The translations under genes were made by a program, and so were the position numbers. Positions 23,513 through 36,771 of a stretch of 64,000 nt of DNA are shown in pieces (position 1 is the stretch's first letter; each line of letters starts with the position of its first letter). Source of the DNA: Stenocarpella maydis. Its lineage: Eukaryota; Ascomycota; Sordariomycetes; Diaporthales; Diaporthaceae. The stretch covers positions 749,065-813,064 of the forward strand of contig NQMI01000004.1 in NCBI GenBank assembly GCA_002270565.1, read 5' to 3'. The notes under the pieces are model-generated. The model was not told the origin of the DNA. It did not search any database and saw only the letters and a program-made list of their open reading frames with translations.

Positions 23513-24407
23513 ATGAAGACAACAACAATCCTCGCAGCGGCAATCGCCAACGCGCTGCCGGCACTCGCAGCCACCCCAACATCCGCACAACTCGAAGAGC
23601 CATCAGCCGCACCAACGCTCGGAGCCCAGGTCGTTCAGGGCTGCTTCAGTTCGTGGGGCAACCTGATCTTCAACTCGACGCCAAATTTCAACACAAAGAG
23701 TGCATGTGCCTACGATCTCTGCTATGCCGGTGGCTTCAAGGTCGCCGCAACGTCGGGGGGAAACGAGTGCTACTGTGGTAACGAGTACCCACCAGAAAAC
23801 ACGCTCGTCAACGACTCCAACTGCAACGTGCCCTGTCCTGGCTACGGTGTTCAGGCGTGTGGCGGCATCAACTTTTACACAGTTTACAACACTGGTATCA
23901 TGCTCTCTGTCAAATATTCCCCCGAGAATAACACATCTCCTTCCGGCTCATCCACCCCGGGTGTGGTTGCATCCTCTACCGTCATCTCAGGCGGCCAGAC
24001 CAGCGTCGTGTACGTGACCTCGACGCCGACAGGCGATCCAGAACAAAAGGGCTCCTCAAACATGGGAGGGATCATTGCCGGCGTCGTGGTCGGTGTCGTC
24101 GTTCTTGCAGCAGCGTTTGGTGGGCTCTGGTTCTTCATGCGCCAGAAAAGGAACCGAGAGATCGAAGAGGAGCACCGACGCAACGCTGCCGTCAATGCCT
24201 TCATGGGCGGAAAGCCACCTGGCAGCAGTGGCGGTTACTCCATGGAGACCGACACCCGCCTGGACCCCGTAATGGCCCAGCGGAGGATGAGCAGTGGCAG
24301 CATCGCCGACAACCAAGATTACTCGCGACGAATCCTACGGGTATGCTTCTTCATAATCCAGGTCTGCTCTGCTCGGGCTAACAGTTTCATAGGTTACCAA
24401 CGCGTGA
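23513..24407 (+). CDS. WSC-domain cell-wall integrity sensor
   Basis: Exons 23513-24340 and 24393-24407 (52-nt intron) give 280 residues. Signal peptide at 1-20. The WSC domain at 41-125 has eight cysteines (44, 65, 70, 86, 88, 104, 108, 116) including ECYCGNEYPP. A Ser/Thr/Pro stalk at 138-175 has no long repeats. One membrane span lies at about 185-208 (GGIIAGVVVGVVVLAAAFGG), followed by FMRQKRNRE and a short cytoplasmic tail. The tail ends SRRILRVTNA, its last codons coming from a 15-nt final exon. WSC proteins sense wall stress at the plasma membrane and signal through Rho1 and PKC. Without recognising the tiny last exon, the frame would run falsely on to 24688. Size and order match Wsc1-type sensors. 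Confidence 0.88.
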
Positions 24408-27400
24408 TGACGTTCCCCATTTACGACGAACGATTATTGCCTGTACTCTACTCTTCCATTGGCATCTTTCGGCGTTTGGTAAATTACTCTCATGTCACCG
24501 ATCAATCAACCACGCGACGAACCCTTCGGCGTTTCTCAACTGGCGCAAGGAACGCAACATATTTGAGGTCACGAACAGGCCGTGGCACATTCCTCCTAGG
24601 CGCCCGTTGCCGCTTCCTATGCCGTCCGCTCCTTGGCCGAATCTTTCGGCACTTCTTCGGTACGCCTCCGACACGTCTCGTTCCCTGAGCCCCGGCCCGA
24701 CGACGATGACGACTCTGTCGAGAGTACCATTTTTTTCGTCACTACGATTACCTTTGTGATACCACTATTTCGGAGACATGGTGATGGCGTGGATACGGAG
24801 TATTCAACCACACCCTAAAAAACAGGGGTTTGTGCCGAGACAAGGCAACCCTGATGCATCTATATTTATTACTTGTCTGGGCGGCTGGCTTTTGGGAAAT
24901 TGGGTGCAAGGGACGTTAGATCGGGGACAAATAAACCCAGATTGAGCGGGTACAGGCTGGCCGCTCACTGACCGGTTTGCGGGGAAGCGGCTGTAAAGCG
25001 CATATATGGGCCGGGATAGGGTAGGAGAAATTGCGTCTGTCTTGAGTGAGTGCCGGATGTTCTACGTGGATGGATCTATTGCTTCAAACCACAGAAGTGC
25101 GTCCATCTCGACAACCCGAATGTATTAGTCTTCAACCTGTGCCGGGGAAACACCTTGGGATGTCCGAGACAGGTAATTGATGGATAGACATACTTTTTTT
25201 TATTTCTTTTCGGACAATTCTATCTTCATCCACAAGGCGGAAGGCGACTGACTGCTGTTGTTTCTTGGTGGATCCTGTCAAGTCAGCTTGCCCAGCTGAA
25301 GCCCAAAGCAGGAATGCAACCTCGAGCAACTCTGAGCATGCTGACCACTGACTACTCACCGTCTTCAACGTCGACTTGGATCCCTCACCTAAACCTGTCT
25401 TGTACTCAACGTGTCTCAGGTTTAATCTCGCAGCTGAGCGCCGTCACACAATCTCCCGAGGGCTGACGCCTCGCTCCACCGCACTAGTACAATCCTCGAT
25501 CCAGTCTCACCGTCGGTAATTGTTGCAATGGAAGCCGAGCCAGTGGCCGAGGAGGACGAACTAGAAGAGCATCTGGGCATCCCTCTCGTCCCCCCCCCCC
25601 GGGTGCCTGGCGTTTGCTGGGGAGGATGGATTGGGATAGGGTAGGATGTGACCATGAGGGCCAAGGCGAATCTGAACTGGGTCCCCGGCCGGGGGATGGG
25701 GAGGGGCGAGAGGGGTTTTCGACTTCCCCGGAGCCGGAAACGCGCGGAAACACAGGGGTCGTCGACCTGGCCGCGTCGCTTCAGACGAGATGCCAAAGAT
25801 GTGGCTACCTACCTGTTCTGGGCAGGTTGAGAGAGACTGGCAGCCATGATAACTTTGGGGGGGGGGGGAGGGGATGGGGGTTCAACGGTGGCTGCTCAGA
25901 ATAAGGCTCGAGGTCCCGTCCGGGTGAGTCCCTCGGGCATAGGTTACCATCGCCATAGCAGGGCACGGCGGCACGACAAAATGGCTTATTAGCCCATGGG
26001 GGAAGAAGGGAGGGGAGGCTGTGTGATGCGTGTCGTCACTGCGGGATGTGGTGTGGGGCTGGCAGTGGTGGGCTCTCGCTCGAGTTTTTGTGAGATGAGG
26101 GAGGGCAACGACACGGCGCCGGCACGGCATCGGGGCGAGGGTGCGAGGACCCGAGGCGTTTGCTTCTTACGGGATCAATAATGGGTGGACCCGATATCGA
26201 CCAGAGAACCTGATTGTTGACGCCTGCCAGGTGCCTGGGCTCCGCCCGGACCTCTCAGACGCCGAGGGATGAGGTAGTAGAGGGCTAGTAGGACACTATT
26301 GTCTGCAGACATAAAATTACATGCAAATGGTTTGGATTAATAAGTAATGTCCAGAAAACACGAGTGATCAGGTCTGAGGTGATGGTTTTGTCGTTGAAGC
26401 CGTACCCGTGTGGCCTGCCCTGTTACGGACGCAGGCATGCACGACATCTGCAGTGGACGAGCCGATATTGGACTGGCACATAACATTATTGACAGATTGG
26501 CATCTCTCAGGCGAGGCCTTGATCCAGACTGCAAGATCATGTACTTGCTTCCTCATATCAACAGGCGATGGTCTCGTGGTTATTCGAGTGCCCCGCCCGG
26601 AATCATCACATCTCGTTCAACCTGAGATTCGGCCGAACAGGCGCAGGTCGACCACCTCGCCAACAAATACCGCGACACACACATGGCGAGCTCAATTCGT
26701 GCACGGTAAGGTGTGCTATTCTTGGCGTTCAATAATAAGGCAGTTGTCTTGCTCGTCAAGGAAACTCGGCACGCATCCCGCTGTTCGCGTGTGACCCGAC
26801 GGCCGGCAATGCCCGCGGTTTTTTGGCGACATCACACACACCCGCCGTGGTGCAAACCTCTCCGGTACGGGTTGTGCATTTCCTGGATACCACCGACTGC
26901 ATTGTATCTGGGAGGTCTTCATGCCACTCGGCTCCATGTGGTGGTGTGTCATGGTATTGATGATTTGAAGGAATGTGTCTTGACAGGCACGTCAATGCTA
27001 TGATATTCGCAAAACCTGCTCATCAAAACGCAAACAGGGTATCTGTAAGCGACTCAGTACAATTGATTGATACTGTGTCAATCCTACCATTTGATCAGAA
27101 GTGGGGACCCCGTTGAAGTCTCGGAGGCCGGATCTCGTCGCCTGTGGCGGCCAGACGTTATTGTGACAGGCTACACGGGCTCTCTGATGTCTCTGGGGTT
27201 TTAGATAGCAGGAGATCCTCCGCTGGCGATATGCAAATGCTTGTGCTTCGTGCTGTTCCCGCGAGGGTGGGGGGGCTGTAGGTTCAGGTTGTCGTCTGGC
27301 TTCTGAGCAGAACGCCAGCGCTTGTTGCATATGTACACATGTAGCTCCAAAACAATATGGGGGAGCGTTGTATACGAGGTCGATACCGACATCACACTCC

Positions 27401-27976
27401 AGCAAGGCGAGCTCGCCTTAATAAAGAGGATTAAATAGCCTCGACCAGCGGATGTAACCAGCCGATGATGACTTGGGGGTGTTCAATATTGTCCAGCCGC
27501 GCCCGAGACCGTGATCCAGGCCAATTCGAGGTGAGTGCAGGCGATTGTGTACCCTGATCTACTGGTGTGGGACCACAAGGCGAGACTGGGGGCCTGGGGA
27601 GATGAGCCAACAGATTGGGCCGGCGTGGGACTTGACAGGCAAACCTGCAGACCGTTGTGTCTCGGGTGGCAGCATATACCTCGCCAACGGTTCGCTTGGG
27701 GGGTCGACCATGTCAGTTTACTCACGACTCCATCGCTACATCACGATTTTATGAAGACCAAATATATGCATACTGTTGTGGACTTTCCTCAAGTATAAGA
27801 GTCTGCCTCGGGACAGGCTAAATTTCGAAAGGAAGCCAGCGGAACCATATCTATCTCTAACTCACAACCCTCGTTCACAATTTGCAAGCGCCCCGGAAGC
27901 ATATCAGTCGAGATCCACAAGACAAAGAATCTGCCAATATAGAAACGAGACTCCAAAGGACACTCGACCTCCCAGA
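24408..27976. other. Gene-poor 3.5-kb spacer
   Basis: Holds the 3' flank of the WSC gene, TACGGAGTA (24794-24802), and C11 and G12 homopolymers (25590-25600, 25857-25868). Frames of 80-135 codons overlap antisense frames and show no domains. Nothing I can support as a gene. Confidence 0.4.
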
Positions 27977-28126
27977 ATGCAACTCATCGCCAAGATTGTG
28001 CTGGCCATTGTCGTTATCAGCAGCGCCATGCTTGCCACCGCTCTCCCATGCCCTGTCCCACAGGTTTTGCCATCGCAGGGGGATCCGGGCCAACCACCCC
28101 AAGGCAAGATCCCCCACGCAGTTTGA
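27977..28126 (+). CDS. Small secreted peptide, 49 residues
   Basis: The ATG at 27977 (context AGAATGCAA) opens 49 codons. Residues 1-23 are a good signal peptide (MQLIAKIVLAIVVISSAMLA then TALP). The mature part is only about 26 residues, rich in Pro, Gln and Gly (CPVPQVLPSQGDPGQPPQG) with one Cys. A TATAAGAG-like sequence lies about 185 bp upstream (27795-27802). A polypyrimidine-CAG site at 28229 is an unused or 3'-UTR acceptor. No family recognised. It could be a secreted pheromone-, effector- or elicitor-like peptide, or a chance frame. Confidence 0.4.
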   Translation: MQLIAKIVLAIVVISSAMLATALPCPVPQVLPSQGDPGQPPQGKIPHAV

Positions 28127-31100
28127 GTGAGCTCCATCACCATCCAAAGGCCATGCTGCAAGAATTTTCACCGTGTGAGTGGCTCAATGCCCACCTCCAT
28201 GCCCCCCACCGCTTTTCTTTTCCCCTACAGGTTTGTTGGAAATAGAAACATGTACTCACTGTTCATAGGGATAGTGCATGTTTGCCTGAGCAGTTTATTA
28301 TGGCATGCAGAAATTTTATGATGGCTCCTATTCAGAGCGGTTTAGGAATTTGACGCAGGCTACTGGTACGGAAGATGCGCAAATACGTCGTTGTTAAGGT
28401 GTAGCCATCGCCTCGCCCGGATTGTGAGAATTAAAGATACCTTTACCTCCAGAGAGCAGAGTGCTGGCTTGAGTTCACGAGACCTGTAGCACAGAAAATT
28501 TATGTATACAGATCTACCCATCCTCTAGCTGTACCAGCCAGCTCTCGTAGATTTTCTTGAAGGCTTCAGCATGCTCTAGAGCTGGACAGGAAGTCACAGT
28601 ATCAAGCATAAATACCCCGTGAAGGAACAAGCAATATTCTTTTCAATAAAACTAGATGAGTTTGTGCATAGCTTATATGGTGCGACTGCTGCCGACTGTT
28701 CCTCCATAGCCACTCGATGGGCCACTTAGCCGTCATCTTTATGACTGGGTAGAAAGTTCATCATAGTGGTATTCTATACAAAACACTCATAAATCTCAAG
28801 ATAGACTGGCAATGACTGAAAACCGTCAAACAATATGGTTGTGTAAAAGAAATAACTAAGGCCGTGTCAGTGAATTGTCCTTTCGACTGGTATGTATAGC
28901 ATGCTGAGACCAAGTATGAGAAGCAAGCAGCATCTGGCTGATAAGACTATTGTGGACGTCTTGTATATCAAGTCACAGCCCCATAATGGTCGTGTATGAG
29001 CGTCCTGGGCAATCCTAAAACTGGTTCTCTATGCTCTCGTAGTGGCTTAAGCCCTCATCAGATCTAGGTATTAGCTACAGATTGTTCTTTTGCTGGGGAG
29101 AGTATTTTATCGCCCGACCAACTATCTGTATATTATTCGTAATAACTTTGTATTGCGCGTTGCGGTAAGTTCCTCCCTCTCCTCTATGTTTGCCCAGCTC
29201 TCCGCTCAGCTTTGGAGTGGTTGTAGCAAGAATGCATCTTTCGGTGCCTAAGCCCTGTACCACATGAGAACACTGCCACGTTGATGGCATCAAGCCCCCA
29301 CGTTACACAGCAACACAGCCTTACCGATCACAAGATCTATAAGAGCAGCAACGCTTCCCAGAACAGGCCCGCTCATTTCCTGTTCACCAATCCCCAGAAG
29401 TCATCGAGTTTACCAATGTTAGTCACCTGCCACAAGAAAGAATATCTTCCCTTCAATCCGGCAACAGTGGTTTTTTTTTTAAAAAAAAAATTTAAATTTC
29501 CTTTTACACCTGTCCACTTATTAATGGCTGCTGGTCTGATCCTTGGGACAGTCACTGCCGTTGGACACCATATTTTTGCCACCACAGTCAATGGGCTCGC
29601 AGTCCAGAGCAGCAGCCAACGGGAGTGGTACAGTTCGATTGTCACAGGGCTTGCCTTTCTGACTAGAGAGCCTCCGCTAGACTTGCTTATGTTCAGCTCC
29701 TTTAACACACTTTAAGATCCATACCGTTCACTTTAGCTGGAGTAGGCGCGACATTTTCTGTCGTCAAAGACCCATGGAGCTTTTTCAACTAGGAACTGCG
29801 GTCACACGGCCTGCCTCTAGTCATCGTGGCACTGGTTGTGTGGTAAGTGCAGGCAATTGATCCCATTAGGCGATCACATACGACACCTAAACATCTAAAG
29901 TTCACTATTTACAGCCTCTTCCAGGGTCATGCCTATCATCGCTATATTCTCACCCGGAACTCTGACTGTGCAGTTGAGCCCAAGGCCCAATATTACCATC
30001 GTGCAGCGTCCGATACCTAGCCTGAATTACTGCATTTCAGCGATTCGGTCCACTTAGTACTGTCGGCCCTGAGCCGCAGTTCTTGGGCCCATCTAGCGAA
30101 ATCTCCCGCCTGATGGCCACAGTGAAATCCCAAGGCTATACTCAATCCCCCAGCTCCATATGCGAAACTTCTCTTATCGTCTTGAATTTTACGCACTACC
30201 CCTCTCCTGCGCCTCAGCAACATTTACGAACACAATGAGAGAAGCGGAGATGATCAATCCAGGCACTAGAAAACCAAAAGTATTCGTCAGCTTCGTACCA
30301 ATGGTCCCATGGCCATTGAAGGGTATTAGAGAGACTGATCGAGAAATTTATGGCCTGTGGCATGTCCTTAAGGAGGAGAAATTCGAAGTTCAAGAGTTGA
30401 CATATGATGCGGTGTCTATGGACCATGGAAGAATATTCATTGTCATTAACGATAAACCTGGCGGCAAGTTCAGAGGACAAACCAATAAAACCATCTAATG
30501 CGGCCTCTATAACACGTTTTACAACGTGGACTTCAACTTTAGAAACGGGCAGCCGAAGCTGACCATTCTCAACTTCACACGACTTAATGGAATTTGGTAA
30601 CCTGCCATCCCGCGGAGCGTACGAGCCACAAGAGGCACATTGACTGAACACAGGATGTCAGATCACTCTAGAAGCAGATGAGAAGGTCAAGGTCCTAAAC
30701 TCCAGAACACAACAATGCACTTTCATCATATTAGACTTCCGTATGGGCTTACATCACCCAGGTCCCTCTAGTTTCAGTGCCCATGACCGACATATTCGTA
30801 GCCTAAACCTTTTGTTCGTCTGCAAATCTGGCAGTGCGCAACACTGAAAAGAGCGCGAAATGCTTCGGGGCAGCTGCCACGGAAGCACTAAATCGTCTTC
30901 CATGCTACCAGGTCACCATGATACTAGTTGTTACAGTATAATATCCTCACGCTGTCTATCATTACCAACACTTTAAACAGGGCGCAAGAGCTACAAACAT
31001 AATCCAGATGATTCTCATTTTCTTTTCGAGTATCAATACGTGACTGCTCGTATAATCAAAATCAGAAGGGCTTACCGACCAATCATCGCCGATCTCGTCT

Positions 31101-34100
31101 CGTGAGCAAAGGCAGTGGCTAATTCGGAAAGCTTACCCTCGTCCCTGCCAGCCTTTGTCAGCTGAGGTTTGATGTGCTTCAGCATGAGGTGACATTCCGC
31201 CCGGGATCTCCAGGCCGCTCGAAACCGCCCGTTGAGGCGTCCAGGGTCCAGCGGTGCCGCCGGCCCATCTGCAAGAGTCCTGAAACCCCCGTTTCCGGAC
31301 AAGAGTGGTATAAGGCCTCGACGCCTCGCGACTGGTGATAGATGACTGGGACACGCCACATCTGTTTCCAGTCTCCGCGAGGAGCTCGCCCCGGGGCAGG
31401 CGGCGCCTGCAGAAACGAAAGGCGAAAATGGCAGCGGTGCTTGCGAGAGCACTATAACTCAGGGCGCCGGCGCCGTTGGCCGCCAGGTTTCACTAACTGC
31501 GATGCTTCACGTCTGAGACGCAAAGCCACCGTGTTTCTCAATGCCGGTACGCAAGTATAGGGTTGGTCTTGTGCCTCGAGAATGTTAACCTTGGCCGATT
31601 CCCAAGGAATCATTGGGCGATCATTGGGCGCTCATTGGTGAACCAGAGCGTGAAGCATCGCTTCGGAAGCCCCTGCGGTGAGCAGCTGGTAGCTGGTTCT
31701 CCCGGCTCCGAGACGCCCTCATTTCCAAAAATGAGCATTTCGGACAGGCTCATTGGAAAGGCCTGGTGTACTTTAACTTGGCGGCGGTGGCAACTGCCTG
31801 CTCTTCAGGCCAGGGCACAACAGCAGGTAACTAACAACGCTGCACTCCACGAGTGACGCCTTGAAGGAGCAGCTGCCATAAAATCAATCACACAAGCCGC
31901 GACGGCTTCACCAAGCCACACAAGTTTGCCTGGGGCATTTGACTCGGGCACATGGTGGTGGCAGATAGCCGTCCGATTAAATTTAGGACCGTGGGATGGA
32001 TGGCAGGCCGTGATTAACAGGTGCAGGTGGGCCTATCAGACCTCCGAGGCCGATGAACAACCAGGGAAATATCCCGGGCCGGGGAGGTCATAGCCATCGA
32101 CAGGGAACACAATTTAGCTTTCACTTCATGACGTCGAATGGTACGGTACCCTGGGTACATGCGCAGATCCTCAGCCCCCAAATGTCGCTTGCTGCCTCGG
32201 GAGGAAGAAGAGAGAATGGCGAGGGCCCGGCGTGGTCTCCAGCTGTCTCGTTCCAGCCCGGGATCCCATCCCATATTGCATCCAAATGCACCGCTCCGCG
32301 CTAAATCATTAGTGTATAAATAGGATTGGCTTTGGACTGCACTGGTTTCCGAGGCAGTCCATCCAGTCCAGGTAGAACAGAGCCTCCCGTGAATACTGTG
32401 CACTCGGTCTGTTCGCCCCAAGAGACTGGCTTCACCACCCAGGGTCCGCAGCTATCACCATGATGCATATCCAGGCTGGGTGAGAACGGGCCGGTATACC
32501 GGGACTGATGTCTGACAAACCGGATATAAACAAGCAAAATACAGGATGCACAACGAACTATGGGTATCGGCTGCTGACGCAATGGCGGGCGAGAGAATCG
32601 CGGGCCAAAAGAAATGCGCAGGGTTGGACACAAGTACCTCAAGTGCTGCCATGGTGACACTCCGGGGCCTGGGTTGTCGAGCCGGCTGGCGGGGCATCTC
32701 GCAACCTTTTCTGCCTCAGATACCTCGCCGACCGTCCCTCCGAGGCTGCCGCCTTTCTTCTTTCCTCAAGCCCGAGGAAACCGCGCCGCCCTGGACTCAG
32801 CAGGCGCAGCGCATTGAAAGCAGCTGCTCATGTCTCAGAGGGCCGTCTGGTGAAGCTGGTTTTGGCTCTCTGATTGGGCAGCGCGCCAAGCGACCATTGG
32901 CAGGCCGTCAAGACAGCGCCGAGGGCCTCGGACGCCGTTGAATACGAACTCTCGGAGGCACGCGACTCCAAACTCCTCAGCCCTGGTTGGTGATGGTGCT
33001 GGGGGAGGGTTCCAACGGGCGTTTGGAGGGAACACGCTCGTCTCCCCCGCATTCCGACGTGCACATGTGAGAGAGGCCAAGGGCAGCAAGCAGTGCCAGC
33101 CGAGGCCAAGGCGGAGGGCGAGTGAGGGTGAGGAGGCCAGCTCCCAAGAAGCGCTGTTCTCCCGTGGTCTGCCCTAGGATGTGACGGGGGAAGCTGTCCC
33201 CGAGTCACGGTTCGGCCGGCGACTCACTGCTGTCGTCGCTTCAGCTGCCGAGTTGGTGCCAAGTGCGAACATGACGCTACCCCACACCCGCATGGCTGGG
33301 CGGATCCTTACCCCCTCGAGATGTATCCGCCGAGGGAGGGTTGAACAGGGCGTCGATAGCAAGTGCCAAGGCCGGCAGGGGACCAGGGGAGCAGGGGAGA
33401 TGGCCCTGGCCGTGGGCTGGCTCGCCTGGCGATCTGGGGGGAAAGACTGCTAGAACGCGGGGGAGCACTACACTAGTGTGAGTGTAGGTGACGATGGATG
33501 GGATGGGTGGTGGTGTGGCGGCTGTGGGATCATACCGAGCTCCCCATGTGTAGACACGACCTGGACCGTGTTGGGCCATGTGAAAGCCTCTGGGACGCAG
33601 CCGTTGCGGTGCTGTTGGCTGTCGCCGTCAGGCCAGCCCCCAGCCACACACACACACACACACACACCAGTGCGATGCTGCATGTGCTCGAGTGCCCACA
33701 AGGATACCATGCACGAGGCGTCCCATCCCGCCGTGGGAGCTTCGCTCTTCCGGGACACACCCGGGAAGAGTGGGTGATGAGTCCTCAACCCCGACCACTT
33801 ACATCAGTGCCCAATCTCCATCCATGTACTTCAGCGTCACACCCCACCCTCCAGGCCAAAATCCTTGCTTGCGTAGCACTGACACACCGCAGGATTGCGC
33901 CGTGCCCTCGCTTTGTTTTCCTGCTCTTCCCGCCTCCAGGCGCCCTGGGTGACTATTCTTCACCTCCGCATCCCGGGCCTGCAGACGACACTGTCCTTGA
34001 CGGTCATGATTCCGGGCCCACGCAGTATCTAAAGAAAGAAAAAAAAAAAAAGAAAAACACCAACCGAAAAACCTAATCAGTCAAGCCGGCATACACACCC

Positions 34101-34104
34101 AAAG
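28127..34104. other. Gene-poor 6-kb spacer
   Basis: AT-rich from 28,200 to 31,000, then GC-rich. Contains an A/T homopolymer block (29470-29500), three ATTGG boxes 11 bp apart (31612-31638) and a CA dinucleotide run (33645-33668). A 112-codon plus frame (30160-30498) and its antisense have no family features, and neighbouring frames could continue it only with stops. No gene supported. Confidence 0.4.
33645..33668. repeat. (CA)n microsatellite
   Basis: About 12 CA units upstream of the CFEM gene. Confidence 0.85.
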
Positions 34105-34791
34105 ATGAGGCTGGTTTCGCTACGCGCGCTCGCTCTTGTCTGCTGCGGAGTCGCCGTGGCCCAAAACTGCATCAACGTCGCCCTGACCGCGATTCCCGGC
34201 TGCGCTCAGAACTGTATCCTCAACGGTGCGCCGTCGATAGGGTGCCAGGGGACGGATTTTGGCTGCCAATGCGCGCAGTCGGCGGCGCTGTACGCCGCTG
34301 TCGAGGGCTGTGTGTCGTCCGCATGTCCCCCTGCCAGCTACCAGGCCGTCATTGACGGGTCCGACGAAGGTATGCCGCCTGGGGAGCCCTGCTCTCCTCG
34401 CGGCCGCCCCCCCTCCCGGCCACATGGAAGCAGTGTCACTAACACCATCGCAGTCTGTGGGTGTGCAGCGCCAGCAGGAGGAGCACAGGCGGCGGCGGGG
34501 ACGGCAAGCGTGTCGGGCATCGGCGGGGGCGGTCCGGCATCGAACACTGCCACGGCGACGGCAGCACCGACGGCAACCTCGGGGGGCTCATCGGGTGGCA
34601 ACACCGCGGGGGGCCCGGGCACGAGTGCTGGGGCGGGGAGCCCCGGAGGCGGCGACACCTGGACCGGCTACTCGAGCGTGTCACCCATCGCCACCGCCTC
34701 GGTGATCGGTGGCGCTGCGCAGGCGACGCCGGTGATGAACGTCGTCAGGTACGTCGTGCCCGTGGCCATGATGGGCGCCGCCGTGCTGTAG
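34105..34791 (+). CDS. CFEM-domain GPI-anchored surface protein
   Basis: Exons 34105-34369 and 34454-34791 give 200 residues. The 84-nt intron is a multiple of three, so an unspliced frame also exists. The spliced form keeps the domain compact. A signal peptide (1-19) is followed by a CFEM domain with eight Cys (22, 33, 37, 47, 54, 56, 69, 74). Asp51 lies in TDFGCQC, where CFEM proteins bind haem. The rest is a Gly/Ala/Ser/Thr-rich linker of about 100 residues and a hydrophobic C-terminus (VVRYVVPVAMMGAAVL), as expected for a GPI signal. CFEM proteins act at the cell surface or wall in haem-iron capture, adhesion or host interaction. Start context AAAGATGAGG. An A-rich tract (34033-34063) lies just upstream. 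Confidence 0.88.
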   Translation: MRLVSLRALALVCCGVAVAQNCINVALTAIPGCAQNCILNGAPSIGCQGTDFGCQCAQSAALYAAVEGCVSSACPPASYQAVIDGSDEGMPPGEPCSPRGRPPSRPHGSSVTNTIAVCGCAAPAGGAQAAAGTASVSGIGGGGPASNTATATAAPTATSGGSSGGNTAGGPGTSAGAGSPGGGDTWTGYSSVSPIATASVIGGAAQATPVMNVVRYVVPVAMMGAAVL

Positions 34792-35855
34792 GAGGAAGAG
34801 CCTCTGAGCCTACTGTGTCGAGGAGGCGTCTGCCGGCCTGCGACGCATGGGCAAGATCCACAGGGCGGGCACGCGTCCCGCCGAGCAAGGAAAATGATAG
34901 GTACCATTCTAGAAGCGGTGTGATATCTTTATCTTTTTAGACGACTCTCGAGTTCGGCTCTCGAGGATCACGCACCTCCCACATAACCCGACTAATTGCC
35001 CACACGTCATACGCCGCACCCTGTCGGCGCCCGATTATCAGAGCCACCCAGCCAACAGACGCCAACAAGGCCCAAGGAGGTTGGGGGGGGGGGGGAGATC
35101 AAAGGTGTTTTGCGAGGTTTGGAAACAGCGAGACGCAAGAACAGGAAGACGGTGGGGAATTTCGTATCCTGGTCCAGGCAGCCCCGTGAGGCCCACGGGG
35201 CTTGCTCTCCGGGACCGACGGCGTCGACGGCGAAGGGTGCGGCTGGCGATATGTGTGCGGCAACGCCTTTCCTTGAATGGGGGTTTTGCATTCAAGACTT
35301 TGACGAGATGTACATAGCCTCGGTACTAATTGTAATCATCGACGTGAGGCAGGCATCAGAAACAAGGCGAAGGCTGGTGGCTCGAGGTAGCTTGCCTCTG
35401 CCGGATCTCGGGTTGTGCCCCCCTGTTTCGAGGCATATGTCAGCAGCGACGTTGTGCATTGATTTATGGGCATCCCACTGATGAGTTTGTCGTGACAGAA
35501 CACGGGGCAGCACAATCCACTCGAAAGGTTGCGAGGCTCGCCGACGTTGATTGCAATACCCTGCGTGTCAAGAAATGGCAGTCTAACAGTGGCTGCGTTG
35601 TGGCCATCTCAGGGAGACGGAGAGGGAGAGGCCACCAGGCCGACCCACACAATAGACCCGGAAAGTTGTTTTGAGTCGCTCACCACACCACTACTGGCGT
35701 GGACGTTCCAGGCTGTACCAGAGCTGTACCAAAGCTGTGCCCAAGCCTGGACTCCACAACTGCCAGTCCTCCTTTCCTCAACGCCCAAACAACCAAACCC
35801 GAAACTCACCAAGCGCTGCGCCAACGCCTCAGCACTCGAGGCCATTTCGCCCAAC
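34792..35855. other. Spacer with no supported gene
   Basis: 3' flank of the CFEM gene followed by a 13-nt G run (35083-35095). Overlapping short frames only. Confidence 0.35.
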
Positions 35856-36632
35856 ATGTCAGCCAGCGAATCTTCAGAGTCGGAGGTGGGTGAGGCCACT
35901 TGCGTGGTCCAGAGAGCTAGGCTGACAACGAGCTTCTCGAATCATGGGCGTCGAAGCCCACCACATCGTACGAAGCCATGCAGCCCGAGGAGCTCTAACA
36001 GGAGTATCATCTTCCGCGGATAACATTCGGGATGGCCGATGACCTGTTTCAAGAACGACTTCAAAAACATCACCACCAGGACCACCCACGGGCTTCCATG
36101 CATGGGCCAACAGCCGCCTTTCATCCTGTTCACTCCCAATCGAGAACACCTCATCGTCGTTCAACCGGAACTAATTGCCGCCTGCAGCATCGAGTCCCAG
36201 GCTGTCCGCCAGTACCTTCCTGAGTCCGACGCGCACTTCTGTCACGCATCGACTCACCCGGACGGAGGATACCTATGTGTCACTCAAGCAAGACCACACA
36301 ATGCTTTGGTCGTAACTATGGATCTCGGACACAGTCTTCTCGTCCGTGATGGCCTTGATAAGTATGGCAACCATCCGACCATATCCGCCTTCTCTCCAGA
36401 TGGTAAAACACTCGTCACCGCCCGCAGTGACCTCTTGTCCCACATGGACATCGAATGTGGCTTTGAAGCGATGAAACAATACTGTGCACCCACGCTCCGT
36501 ACCACGGCCTGCGAAATGCATCCTGTTTTTGAAGAGATGGAAGGGATTTGGCCGAATTCGCTTACAGTTCTTGTCGTGCGTATCACAGAGATGTCAGGGA
36601 CCAAAGTACTGCCAAGTGAAATTGCACTTTGA
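35856..36632 (+). CDS. Possible gene or fragment with a WD40-like blade
   Basis: A 197-codon plus frame from 36039 contains HPDGGYLCVTQA and ISAFSPDGKTLVTARSD, which look like WD40/beta-propeller strands about 50 residues apart. The frame ends at 36630-36632. A possible first exon starts at 35856 (MSASESSESE followed by GTGGGT), but I could not place its acceptor with confidence. At best two blades remain where a propeller needs about seven, so this is either a fragment or a divergent small protein. Confidence 0.3.
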
Positions 36633-36771
36633 AAGGATAGAATGGGGCTGGAGTACATATAAGCGACACGCTGAATAAGACTGCTCCCAGGAGGAATCAG
36701 CCCGGCTGCCAGCACCAGTGCCTTTCAACACCTGCTTCTTGTGTGCCTTGGGAGTCGGCGGTTATCCAGCC

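Noticed and set aside
24341..24688. WSC protein extending 90 residues further
   Set aside because: A GTATGC...ATAG intron followed by five codons ending in TGA gives the conserved VTNA-type end. The longer frame is Arg/Thr-rich with no family similarity.
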